Shown here piece by piece: positions 1 through 5,319 of a stretch of DNA of 6,012 nt. The stretch is from Candidatus Dojkabacteria bacterium (lineage in GTDB: Bacteria; Patescibacteriota; Dojkabacteria; SC72; JAHDCA01), in the NCBI GenBank assembly GCA_020630115.1, contig JAHDCA010000060.1, forward strand, positions 1-6,012, in the 5' to 3' direction. The translations under genes were made by a program, and so were the position numbers. The stretch's first letter is position 1; each line of letters begins with the position of its first letter. The notes under the pieces are model-generated. The model was not told the DNA's origin and ran no database searches. It worked only from the letters and a program-made list of their open reading frames with translations.

Positions 1-276
1 TCTCCTTCCAATACCAGTTTTGTCTAGTGTCTGGAAATTATCACGAGTCAGATCAAGGATCTCGTGCGAATGATTCTCAGAATACATTAAAAAAGATCCT
101 TTAGGCTTATACTTACCTCCAAAACCGATCCGAAAAGCATTCATATTATTGATCTTCACCTGCCCTTTGTCACCAAAACTTAGGGCCATATTAAATTCTG
201 CTCCAATTCCTCCAGAAGTATAGAAAGCCTTTACATCGCCGTATTGATTATTAAATTTTAATGAGTTTATTTTCAT
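1..276 (-). CDS. Unrecognised protein, N-terminal 92 residues (partial)
   Basis: An open frame begins with ATG at 276-274 and runs without a stop off the left edge of the window, so the C-terminus is missing. The protein starts MKINSLKFNNQYGDVKAFYT and alternates short hydrophobic and polar stretches (for example FNMALSFGDKGQVKI and FRIGFGGKYK), which suggests beta structure. I see no signal peptide, membrane helix or catalytic motif and do not recognise the family. It lies 27 bases behind the Nudix gene on the same strand, so it is probably the third gene of the trpS transcript. No clear Shine-Dalgarno sequence precedes it; AGAAG lies about 17 bases upstream, which is too far to be convincing. 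Codon use looks like that of its neighbours. The reading frame is well supported by length and position; the function is unknown. Confidence 0.7.
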   Translation of the reverse strand, partial: MKINSLKFNNQYGDVKAFYTSGGIGAEFNMALSFGDKGQVKINNMNAFRIGFGGKYKPKGSFLMYSENHSHEILDLTRDNFQTLDKTGIGRR

Positions 277-303
277 CACTTATTATTACGAATCTTCTAT
301 GAA

Positions 304-735
304 TTAAGTAACCAATACAGTTCTTTGTGGATTACTTCGGAAAGTTAAATTTATAGCAAAGTTCTTGAGATCATTAAAAAAATTTATATTCTCATAATCA
401 TTAACTTCATCTAGATCTCTCCAATTCCAGTCTGATATCTTCCCCTCTTCCATATTAGTAATCTCGCCACCTACAATCTCACATTTATATAAAAGCATTG
501 TCCAGACTTCACCTCCGTAGTCCTTCTCAAGAACGCCGACTAACTCGCCAACTTCAATATTTATACTTAGCTCCTCATGAACCTCTCGAACCAAACAATC
601 CCTCAAAGTCTCTCCAAGCTCAAGCTTACCACCAGGTGGGACTAATATCCCACCTTCTTTCTCTTTGTTCAACTTAACAAGTAAATACTTACCTTTTTCA
701 TTTTTTATTAATGCTGAAGCAACAACTGTATTCAT
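304..735 (-). CDS. Nudix hydrolase
   Basis: This 143-residue protein is a single-domain Nudix hydrolase, a family that cleaves nucleoside diphosphates linked to another group (dNTPs, oxidised nucleotides, ADP-sugars, dinucleotide polyphosphates) with bound Mg2+. The Nudix box spans residues 36-58: G36, E42 and the REVHEEL core (50-56) with metal-binding glutamates E51, E54 and E55. The usual glycine near the end of the box is Ser57. The preceding PPGGKLE stretch is typical of MutT-like members, and WTMLLYKCEI near residues 78-87 fits the following strands. Substrate cannot be told from sequence. The ATG at 735-733 lies 19 bases after the trpS stop and has no clear Shine-Dalgarno sequence, so it is probably expressed by read-through from trpS. 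Length is normal for the family. Confidence 0.93.
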   Translation of the reverse strand: MNTVVASALIKNEKGKYLLVKLNKEKEGGILVPPGGKLELGETLRDCLVREVHEELSINIEVGELVGVLEKDYGGEVWTMLLYKCEIVGGEITNMEEGKISDWNWRDLDEVNDYENINFFNDLKNFAINLTFRSNPQRTVLVT

Positions 736-754
736 GATTCACTACCCAATATAT

Positions 755-2257
755 CTAAACCCTATAAACACCAATAGCAGTTCTAACTCTATCCATCACA
801 CCCATCGCAACATCTCTAGCTTTCTTACCATTTTCTTTAACCATATCATTCACGTAATCCATGTCTTTTGCATACTTAGCTCTACGATCACGCATTGGCG
901 AAATATACTCTCGATAAATTTCGAAGAACTCTTTCTTGAATTCAACATCTCCGATTGTACCTTTACGATACCTCTCACGGTACTCTTCAATTTTACTTTT
1001 ATCGTGACCAATAATTTCAAGGTAGTAGAAAATTGGATTCTTATCGGGATCTCCTGGGTCATCAACCTTAATCCTCGCTGGATCTGTAGTGATAGCCATA
1101 ATCTGTTTCTTTATAACATTATCATCTGAGAAGATTCCCAAGATATTACCAATACTCTTACTCATCTTTCGCTCACCATCAGTACCGATGACTCGACCAG
1201 TAGCCTCCTTAACATAAAGTTCAGGGATTTTCAGAATATCTCCATATCTAGAGTTAAAGCTCCTTGCCATATCCCTACAGATCTCAACATGCTGAGCTTG
1301 ATCCTCACCAACTGGTATAAAGTCTGGTTCAAATAACAGAATGTCTGCTGCCATAAGGATGGGGTAATTAAATAAACCCATGTTTATAGAATTCTCGTCT
1401 TGATTAGGATCAGCTAATTTGTCCTTATACCCATGCATTCTCTTCATTTCACCTAAAGTCACTGCGTTATTCAAGACCTCAGTCATCTCAAAGATCTCAG
1501 GAATCTGTGATTCGATGTAAAATACTGATTTCTCAGGATCAACACCAGCACCGAGATAGTCTAGCATTACATTTTGCGTATTACTTCTCAGACTAGAACC
1601 TTCATGCACAGTATTGATAGCATGATAATCTGCTAAGAAATAATAATTCTCAGTACCTGGAGTGTTTTGGAAATCCACAAATTGCTTCATTGCACCTAGA
1701 TAATTACCTAGATGAACTTCAGAAGCACTCGGAGCAACCCCCGATAGATATCGATCTAACTCATTCTCATTTCTCACATACTGTACTTCAGCCACTCGGA
1801 CATATTTAGCTCCCATAACTTTCTCAAAATCTTGTCTCGAAAGTTTTATGGCATTCTCGATTGTACCTGTACCACAAACGATATCACTCATAACAGCAAC
1901 TGATTCATCTATAACGACTATTACCTCTTTGGGGTCGATAGTCAAAGGACATACCGAACCTGCAATCTGACTTAACTTAGCTAGTACATCCGGTGAAACC
2001 ATCTTCAACTTCTTAGAATTGGAAAATTTCTTCAATGCCCCAGACTTGAACTTTGCATTGGCATTACGGATCCCTAAAACATATTTACCTTTTTCATTCT
2101 CAAACACTACACTTGCAATATGGTGCTGCGATCCGTATCCACTTGCAACTATCTGAGTTTTTGCATCTGTAATATCTGATCCCAGTTCAATTATTTCGAA
2201 TTCATTAATTTCATGTTTTCCTAATATTGTTTTTAACTTTTCCATTTTTAATTTCAT
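755..2257 (-). CDS. trpS: Tryptophanyl-tRNA synthetase with N-terminal YbaK-like domain
   Basis: The C-terminal part (about residues 165-500) is a class I tryptophanyl-tRNA synthetase, which charges tRNA-Trp with tryptophan using ATP. It shows the first signature LSGVAPSASEVHLGNYLGA (171-189, HxGN at 182-185), MAADILLF (302-309), the PVGEDQAQHVE tryptophan/ATP-site segment (315-325) and KMSKS (364-368). Residues 1-160 are extra: they match the YbaK/ProX fold of Cys-tRNA(Pro)/Ala-tRNA(Pro) deacylases, including HHIASVVF (45-52), VIVVIDESV (112-120) and CGTGTIENAIKLSRQDF (128-144). By my by-eye alignment the lysine conserved in active YbaK proteins is Ala48, so editing may be lost or altered. 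Total length is 500 against about 330 for ordinary TrpRS. Start is ATG 2257; an in-frame TAA lies three codons upstream. ATG at codon 5 (2245) is an alternative. Neither has a Shine-Dalgarno sequence. The 70 bases upstream end at an attenuator terminator. The stop is TAG. Confidence 0.95.
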   Translation of the reverse strand: MKLKMEKLKTILGKHEINEFEIIELGSDITDAKTQIVASGYGSQHHIASVVFENEKGKYVLGIRNANAKFKSGALKKFSNSKKLKMVSPDVLAKLSQIAGSVCPLTIDPKEVIVVIDESVAVMSDIVCGTGTIENAIKLSRQDFEKVMGAKYVRVAEVQYVRNENELDRYLSGVAPSASEVHLGNYLGAMKQFVDFQNTPGTENYYFLADYHAINTVHEGSSLRSNTQNVMLDYLGAGVDPEKSVFYIESQIPEIFEMTEVLNNAVTLGEMKRMHGYKDKLADPNQDENSINMGLFNYPILMAADILLFEPDFIPVGEDQAQHVEICRDMARSFNSRYGDILKIPELYVKEATGRVIGTDGERKMSKSIGNILGIFSDDNVIKKQIMAITTDPARIKVDDPGDPDKNPIFYYLEIIGHDKSKIEEYRERYRKGTIGDVEFKKEFFEIYREYISPMRDRRAKYAKDMDYVNDMVKENGKKARDVAMGVMDRVRTAIGVYRV

Positions 2258-2320
2258 TAAATCTTAATTATTTACTATCAATTTCTTTATCTTCGTTAAC
2301 TTTTCATTTTACAAGATATA

Positions 2321-2350
2321 AAATAAAAAATCGCCATAAACTTGGCGATT
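2321..2350 (-). terminator. Intrinsic terminator in the trpS leader
   Basis: On the minus strand AATCGCCA (2350-2343) pairs with TGGCGATT (2336-2329), an 8-bp stem with a 6-base loop. The stem is followed by a run of six T (2330-2325, the first two inside the stem), one A and three more T. It lies between the leader ORF and trpS, about 70 bases before the trpS start, with no larger gene upstream on that strand to serve. It is therefore best read as the terminator of an attenuator rather than as a gene-end terminator. Its 5' arm is also complementary to the end of the leader ORF (see the attenuator entry). Confidence 0.85.
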
Positions 2351-2440
2351 ATCTCAAAAATTCTAAGAATACAACTAACGCCAAGCAAAATTCGCAGTCC
2401 GCCAGGCTATGAAGAAGTTTAGTTGTAAGTTATTTTTCAT
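2329..2440 (-). promoter_or_regulatory. Tryptophan attenuator of trpS (leader peptide, antiterminator, terminator)
   Basis: Three competing structures are visible in the minus-strand transcript. First, TACAACTAA (2427-2419) can pair with TTAGTTGTA (2378-2370), 9 bp, enclosing most of the leader ORF. Second, CTTGGCG (2385-2379), which contains the second Trp codon, pairs perfectly with CGCCAAG (2347-2341), plus one flanking G-U pair: the antiterminator. Third, CGCCA within that same segment forms the 5' arm of the terminator. Inferred logic: when charged tRNA-Trp is plentiful the ribosome reaches the TAG stop at 2377-2375, covers 2385-2379 and lets the terminator form. When it is scarce, a ribosome halted at the first Trp codon (2404-2402) disrupts the outer stem but leaves 2385-2379 free, so the antiterminator forms and trpS is transcribed. 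The first and second Trp codons are 21 bases apart, enough for this. Confidence 0.75.
2375..2440 (-). CDS. trpS leader peptide, 21 residues, two Trp codons
   Basis: A short ORF starts with ATG at 2440-2438 and stops with TAG at 2377-2375. The peptide begins MKNNLQLNFF and ends AWRTANFAWR, with Trp at residues 13 and 20. Tryptophan is rare, so two in 21 residues, each in the context GCYTGGCGK, is striking just upstream of a tryptophanyl-tRNA synthetase gene. The start codon follows TATAAT by six bases, so transcription should begin at or within a base or two of the A of ATG and the message would be leaderless; no Shine-Dalgarno sequence exists. The peptide itself probably has no function beyond letting the ribosome sense Trp-tRNA. 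A nascent-chain sensor of free tryptophan, as in TnaC, is a less likely alternative. Confidence 0.75.
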   Translation of the reverse strand: MKNNLQLNFFIAWRTANFAWR

Positions 2441-2446
2441 TGTAAG

Positions 2447-2455
2447 ATTATATCA
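2447..2455 (-). promoter_or_regulatory. Extended -10 promoter of the trpS operon
   Basis: The minus strand reads TGATATAAT, a perfect extended -10 (TGnTATAAT), with the TATAAT hexamer at 2452-2447. Expected initiation, six to seven bases downstream, falls on the leader ATG at 2440. At 17-18 bases upstream no good -35 hexamer is seen, which extended -10 promoters can tolerate. The box overlaps the stop codon of the small ORF at 2448-2543. Confidence 0.75.
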
Positions 2456-2543
2456 GAAAATCGTAATAGTCCTCACTGTTAATCAATCGAAATGTACTAC
2501 CCTCATAAGTTTTTATAAAATCTTTAGGTACTTTCAATTTCAT
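2448..2543 (-). CDS. Possible small ORF of 31 residues upstream of the trpS leader
   Basis: ATG at 2543-2541 opens a 31-codon frame ending in TAA at 2450-2448. The peptide begins MKLKVPKDFIKTYEG and ends INSEDYYDFLI; its composition is coding-like, but the family is not recognised. A candidate promoter (TTGAAT, 17 bases, TAATAT) ends eight bases before the ATG, matching the near-leaderless pattern of other genes here. The stop lies seven bases before the leader-peptide ATG, so a transcript from this promoter would also pass through the attenuator. Its start region (ATTAAGAGTTATGAAATTG) resembles that of trpS (ATTAAGATTTAATGAAATT), so it could be a remnant or duplicate of a start region. It is too short to be sure it is translated. 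Confidence 0.35.
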   Translation of the reverse strand: MKLKVPKDFIKTYEGSTFRLINSEDYYDFLI

Positions 2544-2551
2544 AACTCTTA

Positions 2552-2580
2552 ATATTAAAGATTAATTCCTAATGATTCAA
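2552..2580 (-). promoter_or_regulatory. Candidate promoter of the 31-codon ORF
   Basis: On the minus strand TTGAAT (2580-2575, four of six matches to TTGACA) and TAATAT (2557-2552, four of six to TATAAT) are separated by 17 bases. The -10 lies eight bases before the ATG at 2543. Such weak matches are easily found in AT-rich DNA, so this is tentative. Confidence 0.35.
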
Positions 2581-2591
2581 TAGGTATTTTC

Positions 2592-2600
2592 TGCTAACAT
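2592..2600 (+). promoter_or_regulatory. Candidate -10 of the PEGA-protein gene
   Basis: TGCTAACAT is an extended -10-like element (TGn followed by TAACAT at 2595-2600, four of six matches). It ends nine bases before the ATG at 2610, the same distance as the better box of uvrA, and would give a 5' leader of only about three bases. No good -35 is visible at 17 bases. Confidence 0.4.
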
Positions 2601-2609
2601 AACGAAGAT

Positions 2610-4124
2610 ATGCAAAAAAGATTTCAAAATTTATTAAATATCTTTGGTCCAGCTGCCATAGCGATAATAATCTTCGCAGCCTCAACCCTCCTACTCTTCT
2701 ATAGTAAAGGCTACAGATTTGATAGAGAGGAAAGAAAAGTCGAGATTACCGGGATTTTTGACGTTAAGAGCTCACCAAGTAGAGCGGATGTTTATTTTAA
2801 CAGCGAGAAAAAAGGTACAACAACAGAAATTATTGATGCATCACCTGACCAACAGCATAACATTCGACTACTAAAAGAAGGATATCAACCTTGGGAAGTA
2901 GATGTCAGTGTAGAAAAAGAAGAATCATTCAAAGTTGATGCACAACTAATCAAAAATGAACTAGAAGAGACAACCTTATTCAATATAACCGGGGAACTTA
3001 TAGATGTTGCATACACTGAAGATAATTCACATATATACATTATTCGAAAGACAATCTCAACAAACAGTTCTCAAGACACAGGAGATGATTCGATAGAAAG
3101 TTCAAATGAGATTGATCAATACGAATTATTAAGAATTAATATTGCACCAGGTATATTCACACTAAATAATGAACCAGAGATATTATTAAGCTTTGAAAGG
3201 TCTGAAGGTTTAAACGAGGAGGATTTAAGGATAATTCCATCAGCTGATAACTCCGAGTACATCTTCTTTAACGGTGATTATCTTCACTATAAAGACTCTG
3301 AGCTACTAAATACAATTAACACTGATATTGAACCATTTTGGAGCAGGTTTGGTGAGCATATTTTTAGAATTAATACTGGAAACCTAGAAAAGTTAACTCT
3401 TGACCTAGACAATGATGAACAAACATATAGCTGGGAAGAGATAGCGCCGATAGGAGAGAAGTTCTGGATTCAAGACCTTCAAGAGAATATCTTGATCCTT
3501 GATAAAAAAACTATCAATGTCTACTCAATCACCGACCCAGAAAAATTCGATGCTCAAGCTATCCCAATTCCAAACAATCTTGAATTCCAAACTATGGAAT
3601 TAAGTGAAAAATACATCCTACTTTTTATCGATGAACGGATCTGGCTGTATAATCTAGACACACAAATCGTTGAAAATATTATCAATGACAACCAACAATT
3701 TGTTGGTGTTACAAATTCCGGTAATTCATTCTACTACGTCAACTCTGAAAACGAGGTTGTCCAATATATAACAATCGAGGATTCCGAATTCAATCATGAA
3801 ACACCTGGAATTTATAATACAAACAAACTTGGAGACGTAAGTATCGGTGACTTAAATCCCGCAGTACTTTTTGGTGGTAAGTACCTAGTTGCTACTGATA
3901 ACAGATCAAATGATATAATATTCTACTCGGGGCTCGGGATGAATAACTTCAAATTCAACCTTGGAAACCAAACGTTTCACAAAGTCGTTAATGGCGAAGA
4001 GATAATTGGTTTTGATACTTCAACCGAAATCAACCAACAATTAGATGAAAATGAATCCGAAGAAAATGAAATCTCCTCAACGCCAAAATCATTCAGAGTA
4101 ATTAGAAGCCAATTCACTCAATAA
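2610..4124 (+). CDS. Membrane-anchored PEGA-domain protein
   Basis: This 504-residue protein starts with a short basic stretch (MQKRFQ) and one transmembrane helix at about 12-31 (GPAAIAIIIFAASTLLLFY), so the rest is probably held outside the cytoplasmic membrane. Residues about 47-113 form a PEGA domain: GIFDVKSSPSRADVYFN, then KKGTT, then a KEGYQPWEVDVSV strand pair, the usual pattern of this small beta domain found in surface proteins. Residues about 120-480 are rich in short beta strands and acidic loops, with repeated stretches such as LLINID-like and IWLYNLDTQIVENI (348-361), which suggests a propeller-like fold; this is inference. The last 35 residues are acidic and disordered-looking (LDENESEENEISS). 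Similar one-helix PEGA proteins are common in Patescibacteria. Enzymatic motifs are absent; a role in surface binding or envelope assembly is only a guess. Start: ATG 2610, no Shine-Dalgarno sequence at a normal distance. Confidence 0.85.
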   Translation: MQKRFQNLLNIFGPAAIAIIIFAASTLLLFYSKGYRFDREERKVEITGIFDVKSSPSRADVYFNSEKKGTTTEIIDASPDQQHNIRLLKEGYQPWEVDVSVEKEESFKVDAQLIKNELEETTLFNITGELIDVAYTEDNSHIYIIRKTISTNSSQDTGDDSIESSNEIDQYELLRINIAPGIFTLNNEPEILLSFERSEGLNEEDLRIIPSADNSEYIFFNGDYLHYKDSELLNTINTDIEPFWSRFGEHIFRINTGNLEKLTLDLDNDEQTYSWEEIAPIGEKFWIQDLQENILILDKKTINVYSITDPEKFDAQAIPIPNNLEFQTMELSEKYILLFIDERIWLYNLDTQIVENIINDNQQFVGVTNSGNSFYYVNSENEVVQYITIEDSEFNHETPGIYNTNKLGDVSIGDLNPAVLFGGKYLVATDNRSNDIIFYSGLGMNNFKFNLGNQTFHKVVNGEEIIGFDTSTEINQQLDENESEENEISSTPKSFRVIRSQFTQ

Positions 4125-4197
4125 TCTTTTCTCCAGGAAATCGATATAGCCATTTAAGCCGATCAGTTCACAACTCTTCTTAACTTTAAGGAAATAA

Positions 4198-4274
4198 TGG
4201 CGCGCATGGGAGGAGTCGAACCACCGACCTAGGCGTTAGGAGTGCCTTGCTCTATCCATCTGAGCTACATGCGC
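4198..4274 (-). tRNA. tRNA-Arg (anticodon CCU, reads AGG)
   Basis: The minus strand folds as a complete cloverleaf: 7-bp acceptor stem GCGCATG/CATGCGC, D arm GCTC/GAGC with a 9-base loop containing GG, anticodon loop CTCCTAA with CCT at positions 34-36 behind T33, a 5-base variable loop, and a T arm with TTCGACT loop. Discriminator is G73 and CCA is encoded (4200-4198). Two stem positions are mismatched: A31-C39 in the anticodon stem and U51-U63 in the T stem. The gene stands alone between convergent neighbours and has its own -10 box. No clear terminator follows it before the PEGA gene end. Confidence 0.95.
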
Positions 4275-4290
4275 ATGTCTCATTACAATA

Positions 4291-4296
4291 ATTATA
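4291..4296 (-). promoter_or_regulatory. -10 box of the tRNA-Arg gene
   Basis: The minus strand has a perfect TATAAT ending 16 bases before the mature tRNA 5' end, which would give a 5' leader of about ten bases for RNase P to remove. The expected -35 position carries AAGCAT, a poor match. Confidence 0.5.
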
Positions 4297-4332
4297 ATAT
4301 ATTTGGCCAATTAATGCTTAAAAAATTAATTA

Positions 4333-4488
4333 CTAATATAAGTTTTTATGTAGAGTAACGATCTTATTTAATGTACCATCTTTTATAAAGATCGGTTTTT
4401 TATTCATTCCCATAATTAATTTCCTCATAGTCAATAATCTAGAATAACCTAGTATAGTATATTCATCTAAAGCTCCATTTGATATCAT
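4333..4488 (-). CDS. Possible small protein (51 aa) or debris downstream of the 221-aa gene
   Basis: ATG at 4488-4486 opens a 51-codon frame ending in TAG at 4335-4333. The protein begins MISNGALDEYTILGYSRLL and contains MGMNKKPIFIKDGTLNKIV; composition is coding-like but the family is not recognised. Two oddities suggest a broken or layered gene. It is in the same frame as the 221-aa gene upstream, separated only by two TAA codons (4548-4546 and 4536-4534), and the frame after the second TAA is open for 15 further codons before this ATG. In addition, a different coding-like frame (4571-4485, ending IEFTKRLMQELTFFK) stops with a TGA that overlaps this ATG as ATGA, the usual form of translational coupling, yet that frame lacks a good start codon. 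It may be a small coupled gene or the remnant of a longer frameshifted one. Confidence 0.4.
   Translation of the reverse strand: MISNGALDEYTILGYSRLLTMRKLIMGMNKKPIFIKDGTLNKIVTLHKNLY
4359..4396 (+). terminator. Possible rightward terminator after the PEGA gene
   Basis: On the plus strand CGATCTT can pair with AAGATCG (7 bp, long loop), or the inner ATCTTT with AAAGAT (6 bp, 3-base loop); both end just before GTTTTTTATT. It could end transcripts of the PEGA gene, whose stop is about 235 bases upstream, with the tRNA lying antisense between. It lies inside the opposite-strand small ORF, whose Lys-rich codons could create the T run by chance. Confidence 0.3.
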
Positions 4489-4545
4489 TTGAAGAAAGTT
4501 AATTCTTGCATAAGCCTTTTTGTAAATTCTATGTTATTTCTTTCT

Positions 4546-5211
4546 TTAAATATAATTTCTAATTGGAGAAGCTATAAAAGGTTCAGTATCGCTAGAATTC
4601 TCTTTATTTTGCTCAATAACATAAGCTGCTACTTCTTCTCGACTCATTTCCATTACTCCTTTCTGATTTATATTTCTATTATTAGCTATAAGTTCTACTA
4701 AAAAATCAATATCCTCTTCACCTAATTCAGTATATCGAACTAAATCAAAAATTTCTGACATTCCAATTTTAATGTTAGAGGTAATCAACTGTTCAACCTT
4801 ACCCCAGTTTAGAGATTTCGTATTAGGGAAACCCAAAAGTCTATATACTTCAGGGTCAGCATTAGCACTTATATCAACTAATGAAGCTACTGGAGCAATT
4901 TCTTTATGTTCAAACTTAGGATTTTGCCCAGTTCTGTCTACTGACATAACAGCACATAAAGTACTCTTATTAACACCCAAATAAGACTTTGTATAACCAG
5001 TTTGTTCTTCGAATTGGCGACCGGTGAAATCACTAATTTCGACCAGATTTTTACCATTAAGTAGTTTTGCATACTTCAATAGCATTGAAACTTCGGGGAA
5101 GATACTTACCATTGCATGGGTAAGGTAATCACCATTTAAACTAACACTACCTTCTGGACGCATAGTGCCAGGAGAATCAATTAAAACATGGCCTTCAAAT
5201 ATCTTACTCAC
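4546..5211 (-). CDS. Unrecognised 221-residue protein
   Basis: A long frame begins with GTG at 5211-5209 and ends in TAA at 4548-4546. GTG is the first possible start, since an in-frame TAA lies three codons upstream, and TATAAT ends five bases before it. The protein looks soluble: no signal peptide or membrane helix. It has an N-terminal part of mixed strands and helices (GHVLIDSPGTMRPEGSVSLN; LLKYAKLLNGKNLVEISDF), a middle part with VDRTGQNPKF (91-100) and ADPEVYRLLGF (118-128), a helical stretch around 137-200 with an acidic end (EVAAYVIEQNKENSSDTE), and a short tail. One cysteine is present and no nucleotide-binding motif is seen. I do not recognise the family. It is divergent from uvrA with 108 bases between them, which need not mean a shared job. 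A coding-like continuation past its stop is described separately. Confidence 0.75.
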   Translation of the reverse strand: MSKIFEGHVLIDSPGTMRPEGSVSLNGDYLTHAMVSIFPEVSMLLKYAKLLNGKNLVEISDFTGRQFEEQTGYTKSYLGVNKSTLCAVMSVDRTGQNPKFEHKEIAPVASLVDISANADPEVYRLLGFPNTKSLNWGKVEQLITSNIKIGMSEIFDLVRYTELGEEDIDFLVELIANNRNINQKGVMEMSREEVAAYVIEQNKENSSDTEPFIASPIRNYI

Positions 5212-5216
5212 ACCAT

Positions 5217-5222
5217 ATTATA
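5217..5222 (-). promoter_or_regulatory. -10 box of the 221-residue protein gene
   Basis: A perfect TATAAT on the minus strand ends five bases before the GTG at 5211, so the transcript should start at or beside the start codon and be leaderless. The -35 region has no good match at 16-18 bases. The gene points away from uvrA. Confidence 0.65.
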
Positions 5223-5280
5223 CCCTATAGCATACGTATCTCGAAGCTGATTTCGATCGAATAGCTATGCAAAACACAAA

Positions 5281-5310
5281 TATACAACCTATCTAAATTC
5301 AGAGTATAAT
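5281..5310 (+). promoter_or_regulatory. Promoter of uvrA
   Basis: TATACA (5281-5286, four of six matches to TTGACA) and a perfect TATAAT (5305-5310) are separated by 18 bases. The -10 ends nine bases before the uvrA ATG, giving a 5' leader of about two to four bases. No SOS-box (LexA) palindrome of the CTGT-N8-ACAG kind is seen in the intergenic region. Confidence 0.7.
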
Positions 5311-5319
5311 ATCCCCAAT

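Noticed and set aside
850..1065. 71-codon minus-strand ORF inside trpS
   Set aside because: It is an out-of-frame shadow within the conserved TrpRS C-terminal part.
665..1129. 154-codon plus-strand ORF opposite the Nudix gene and trpS
   Set aside because: It is the antisense shadow of two well-identified genes and shows no domain of its own.
2227..2412. 61-codon plus-strand ORF
   Set aside because: It lies opposite the trpS start, terminator and leader peptide and is a shadow of those features, with no promoter or coding signs.
2258..2609. T-box riboswitch upstream of trpS
   Set aside because: The conserved T-box core (AGGGTGGNACCGCG) and a long stem I specifier domain are absent; the Trp-rich short ORF with competing hairpins explains the leader better.
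4118..4153. 11-codon minus-strand ORF (MAISISWRKDY) after the tRNA
   Set aside because: It is very short, overlaps the PEGA gene end, and has no promoter or target gene downstream.
755..5211. Alternative genetic code with TGA as Gly (code 25, as in Gracilibacteria)
   Set aside because: The long genes read full length without any in-frame TGA and encode glycine with ordinary GGN codons.
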